Part shown: one piece after another, positions 61,301 through 64,000 of the stretch | Position numbering within the stretch: the first letter of the stretch is position 1 | Layout: each line of letters starts with the position of its first letter | Assembly (NCBI RefSeq): GCF_958298935.1 | Contig: NC_084938.1 | Span: 26,703,501 to 26,767,500 of the forward strand | Length of the DNA: 64,000 nt | From: Phragmites australis | Taxonomy: Eukaryota; Streptophyta; Magnoliopsida; Poales; Poaceae | Reading direction: 5' to 3' | Program-made: the position numbers and the translations under genes | The notes under the pieces: model-generated | Told to the model about the DNA's origin: nothing | Databases searched by the model: none | What the model saw: the letters and a program-made list of their open reading frames with translations, nothing else

Positions 61301-64000
61301 AGGGACAAAGGGGTATGGATGCACTAGCTCAGAACATACTCAATGAGTAAATGCGACGATAATAAACTTATTTGGCATACCTTGGTATTGTGGCCTCTAA
61401 GCTGAATAGCCCTTCCAGAAAGAAGATTGAAAAGCAATAATTCGTTGGGTGCCTGAATTAATAAATAATATTTTAAATGAAGCAAAAGAACGCAAAACAA
61501 AATATAATAGAACAAGAAAAAAGGGAGTTTCAGAACATTGCAATGGAGTCTGGCAACAGGGAAAGATGCAGCGATAACGTCACACCCATTTGCAGGTCCC
61601 GTCAATGCTCCCCACTCTACTTGAAATTCTTGAATAAAAAATGCAACAAGAATGGAATATGGCACTAACCTCATTAGAGCTAGAAACAAGCTGAGGCAGC
61701 CCTTCTGGATGAAATTTTACATCAAGAACTTTGCGTACACCTTGCTGAAAGAGCACAACAGTAAACAATTATATAGGAATGTATAAATAGGGAAAACAAA
61801 TACAGGGCACAATCAAGCATAGCCGAACCATTTTGTTTTGCAAAAAGGGGGGGGGGGGGGGCAAGGGGGGAACAAAAACATTATTAAAGCTTAATAACAA
61901 AATCAAGAAAAACTAGACAGCATGCCAGGTATTCTGATGGTGCTAATCATTTCTGGAAGCATTCAAGTTTCGTCCTGTATAACCTTTAACGACAATTTTC
62001 CCATCCATTCATCTTCCTGTATGAAACTTATAGCAATACTAATACTGCATGCCAACTATCAAGCTTCCAGAACTTATGGGTCACTGACAATATAGCAAAC
62101 TAACAACCAGCAAAGTCACCAGAATGTTTATACACAAGTATCCTTCTTACCTTTTTAAATGGAAAACACGCAAAATATCTATTTTGACACAAGAAGAGTA
62201 TTTAAAATTGCATAAAGAGAAGACAGTCAAAGCAAAGCATCAGATACCAACAACTTGCTGGAACTTGCACTAATTACACTACCACATACATACGAGATTC
62301 ATACCCTGTCATGAGGTTGAGCAGAAGGAGCACTTGACGTATAAGCACATGAAGTTGGACTCCAGGATAGGTAACTTTTTCTTACAACGTGTACCGCAGG
62401 CCCTTCAAACTGGACTGCAGGTGAATTCCATCCTAATATTGAAAATCAAGAATAACTCATGACTTCAGAAAACTTGAAAATGCAGGTAGAATTTTGAAAG
62501 GGGGGAACAACAATTGAGCACTATTGTTTAGAGAACAAAACTACAAACAAGCATGCCTTCAAGAAACGGGGTCCATCTTTCACAATTCCGTCCAGCATAG
62601 CCTCCATAAGAATAAGCTTGAGACCAGCTGGCACCAGTTTCACGTCCCTCCAGACAGAACAATATATTTTTCTTGATATCTTTTTGTCTCAATAGTGGAT
62701 TAGTGTGTCCTTTCCAGATATTGAAACTTCTTGCACCATCACTATGTGAACTAGAATTTTGTTCATTCCACAAGGTTCCTGCCATGGGGTCACCACACTT
62801 GGTCAGTTGATACAGATCTGTAGTAACATATTTACAATTATATAATCAGAAAAGGCAATAATTCATTACAAATCATGTAATTCTGGAGTAACATTTGAAA
62901 AACAAGTAACACATGGGCATTCCTAGCTGCATCTCAGCATGCTAAGGACATTGTAGCCTAATCTTCACAATAAAATTAAATATCCAAGATTGACAGGAAT
63001 ACTACATTCATTATGAAATTGATGTCATTTTATAATGTTTGCAATCAAACTTGTAAAACTTTTTAAGATTAATATACATGAAAGATTTGACTTATGGCAT
63101 GGAAATTATTAGTAGATTTGTCACCAAATGCACTCCTAAATCACAAAATATTAAATATTCTTTACTAAAGTATAGTTTGAAGGCTGAAAAAGTACTGATC
63201 AAAAACTATTTGGAACAGAGGCAGTATACATGAGCCAACCAGAAAAGATATATCATAGATCAACTTGTACAGGACATAACAACAGATGATTAATCCTCCA
63301 TCAAGCAAAACGGCAAACCTGTCAAAGCTTCACTATAACACCATGCAGGTGTAACAATGATAGGGTTTCTCTTTCTCTTTTGCCCAAATTCACTGTCTGA
63401 AGCTCCTGCTGGGTTTGACTGTTCATTAATGTAAACCTCCGTTGCCTCTGCAGGGGCTGATGCACTTGCAGTAGTGGCCTCTTCTTGTATACTTACATTA
63501 ATCTCTGGATTTTGAAATTCCACATACGATGAATCTATTTCTTTAATGGCAACAGTACGACATTGCTTTAACAGCACAGTGGTCAATTGATTCTGCAAAT
63601 CTGTCAAACTGAAACACATCCAAGAATATGTGAGCACAGACCATTAACAACACTTAACAGACAAATAGTCCAGAGTTAGTTATATACAGTTCATATTTGA
63701 GCAAAGCTTCTTTCTTTTTGGACAATGATGTCTTCTTGTCCCTAAGAGTTGCACTTCCACCTTGAAATCTGCCTGCAGCGCCACTCTGAAGTCTGCCTGC
63801 ACTGCCACCGGAAAATTTATCTGCAAAATGGCAGAATGCTTACTACGGAGACACTTAAAAAGTGTCACTTCAAAAATATGCAAAAAATATTGAAATTAAA
63901 ACCTGTTACTGGAGGTGTAGTTTTCCGCAATGTCACTGTGCTTTCATCTGGTGTCACTGGAATAGCACTCAGCCTGACTGTGGTTCTAGCCGCAGAAAGT
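55337..64000 (-). CDS. WD40-repeat family protein, 17 visible exons, 5' end beyond the window
   Basis: Exons in coding order: (64000)-63903, 63820-63688, 63608-63319, 62817-62557, 62432-62305, 61744-61670, 61452-61381, 60931-60866, 60776-60665, 59685-59589, 57527-57368, 57335-57245, 57132-57050, 56843-56635, 56236-56146, 55886-55830, 55411-55337. They give about 699 residues. A Ser/Thr- and Lys-rich N-terminal region leads to WD40 blades: VLDVKFHPEGLPQLVSSS, IQSIAFAVKGASIVSC...LLKVWD, LVVTSGAKGDGKLLLWN, ENLLICGSD...VVQLWDI, SLKVNPAGNTIITG, GSGDGTVGLFDI, SFSNCGTYFSASSASN followed by TLVWD, and PNDEYISTGGSDQKVVLY. It ends HPLQAND. WD40 propellers are protein-interaction scaffolds; I cannot name the orthologue. 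The donor after 62557 is GC, forced by phase. The start of exon 12 could be 57325 if the previous donor shifts. It converges on MAP65, with 410 bases between stops. Confidence 0.85.
57760..58680. mobile_element. Nested MITE/DNA transposons in a WD40 intron
   Basis: An inner element of about 576 bases (57954-58529) is bounded by GGGCGTGTTTGG and the complementary CCAAGCACGCCC and is GC-rich. Similar grass elements carry GCAAGGCAAGG-type subterminal repeats, seen here at 58488-58503. It contains a 14-base G run (58194-58207). It sits within AT-rich flanks that look like a second MITE (TTTTGATTCTGCCCCTAAAATC at the left, AGAATCAGCTTTTGG near 58622 at the right). A 196-codon minus-strand frame inside is low-complexity and not considered a gene. 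Confidence 0.55.
57882..57976. repeat. Near-perfect long palindrome (46-bp arms, 3-nt loop)
   Basis: Left arm 57882-57927 and right arm 57931-57976 are exact reverse complements, separated by ATC. Each arm consists of the transposon terminus (GGTTCCAAACACGCCC or its complement) plus about 23 bases of flank (GTAAAGTCTGTAATACATC). It lies in the intron between WD40 exons 10 and 11, so the pre-mRNA of either strand would fold into a 46-bp hairpin. Confidence 0.95.

Overview
The window is plant nuclear DNA, almost certainly from a grass (Poaceae). The evidence is spliced genes with GT-AG introns, strongly GC3-biased exons beside AT-rich introns (EXO70, purple acid phosphatase, glycosyltransferase), protein sequences that match monocot families, and dense LTR, LINE and MITE debris with typical grass termini. 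No species can be fixed from the sequence alone.

Eight recognisable genes and one putative gene were assembled exon by exon. On the left, the 3' part of a uridine kinase-like/UPRT gene (+, 112-3466) is followed by a short repeat-rich spacer and a three-exon DxD glycosyltransferase-like gene (+, 7318-9580). The cytosolic ribosomal protein L17 (uL22) gene follows (-, 15215-10092). Its third intron is swollen by a decayed Ty1/copia element, and its promoter carries a telo box and site II elements. A single-exon EXO70 gene lies at 19375-21156 (+).

From 21.5 to 32 kb there is no convincing gene. The stretch is repeats, including two blocks studded with degenerate CACCGGAC..TCCGGTG palindromes and a long LTR-like segment with a different palindrome family (GGTCTGACC). 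A complete 12-exon sulfite oxidase gene (+, 32371-35828) opens the second gene-rich part. Next come a putative small minus-strand gene (37556-36708) that runs into a poly(A)-tailed retroposon, an 11-exon purple acid phosphatase gene (+, 41579-48032) with a LINE in intron 1, an 11-exon MAP65/ASE1 gene (+, 50259-54926), and a long WD40-repeat gene (-, from beyond 64000 to 55337) converging on MAP65.

These are ordinary independent plant loci, not a cluster with one function: pyrimidine salvage, cell-wall or protein glycosylation, translation, exocytosis, sulfite detoxification, phosphate-ester hydrolysis and microtubule bundling. I found no convincing new biological system. The most unusual structures are a 46-bp-arm, 3-nt-loop palindrome built from a transposon end inside a WD40 intron, a frame-supported GC-AG intron in the same gene, a 1.4-kb tandem duplication upstream of EXO70, and the short-palindrome arrays. 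Exon boundaries were chosen by reading frame, splice signals and family similarity recalled from memory. UTRs, transcription starts and exact transposon ends are not resolved.
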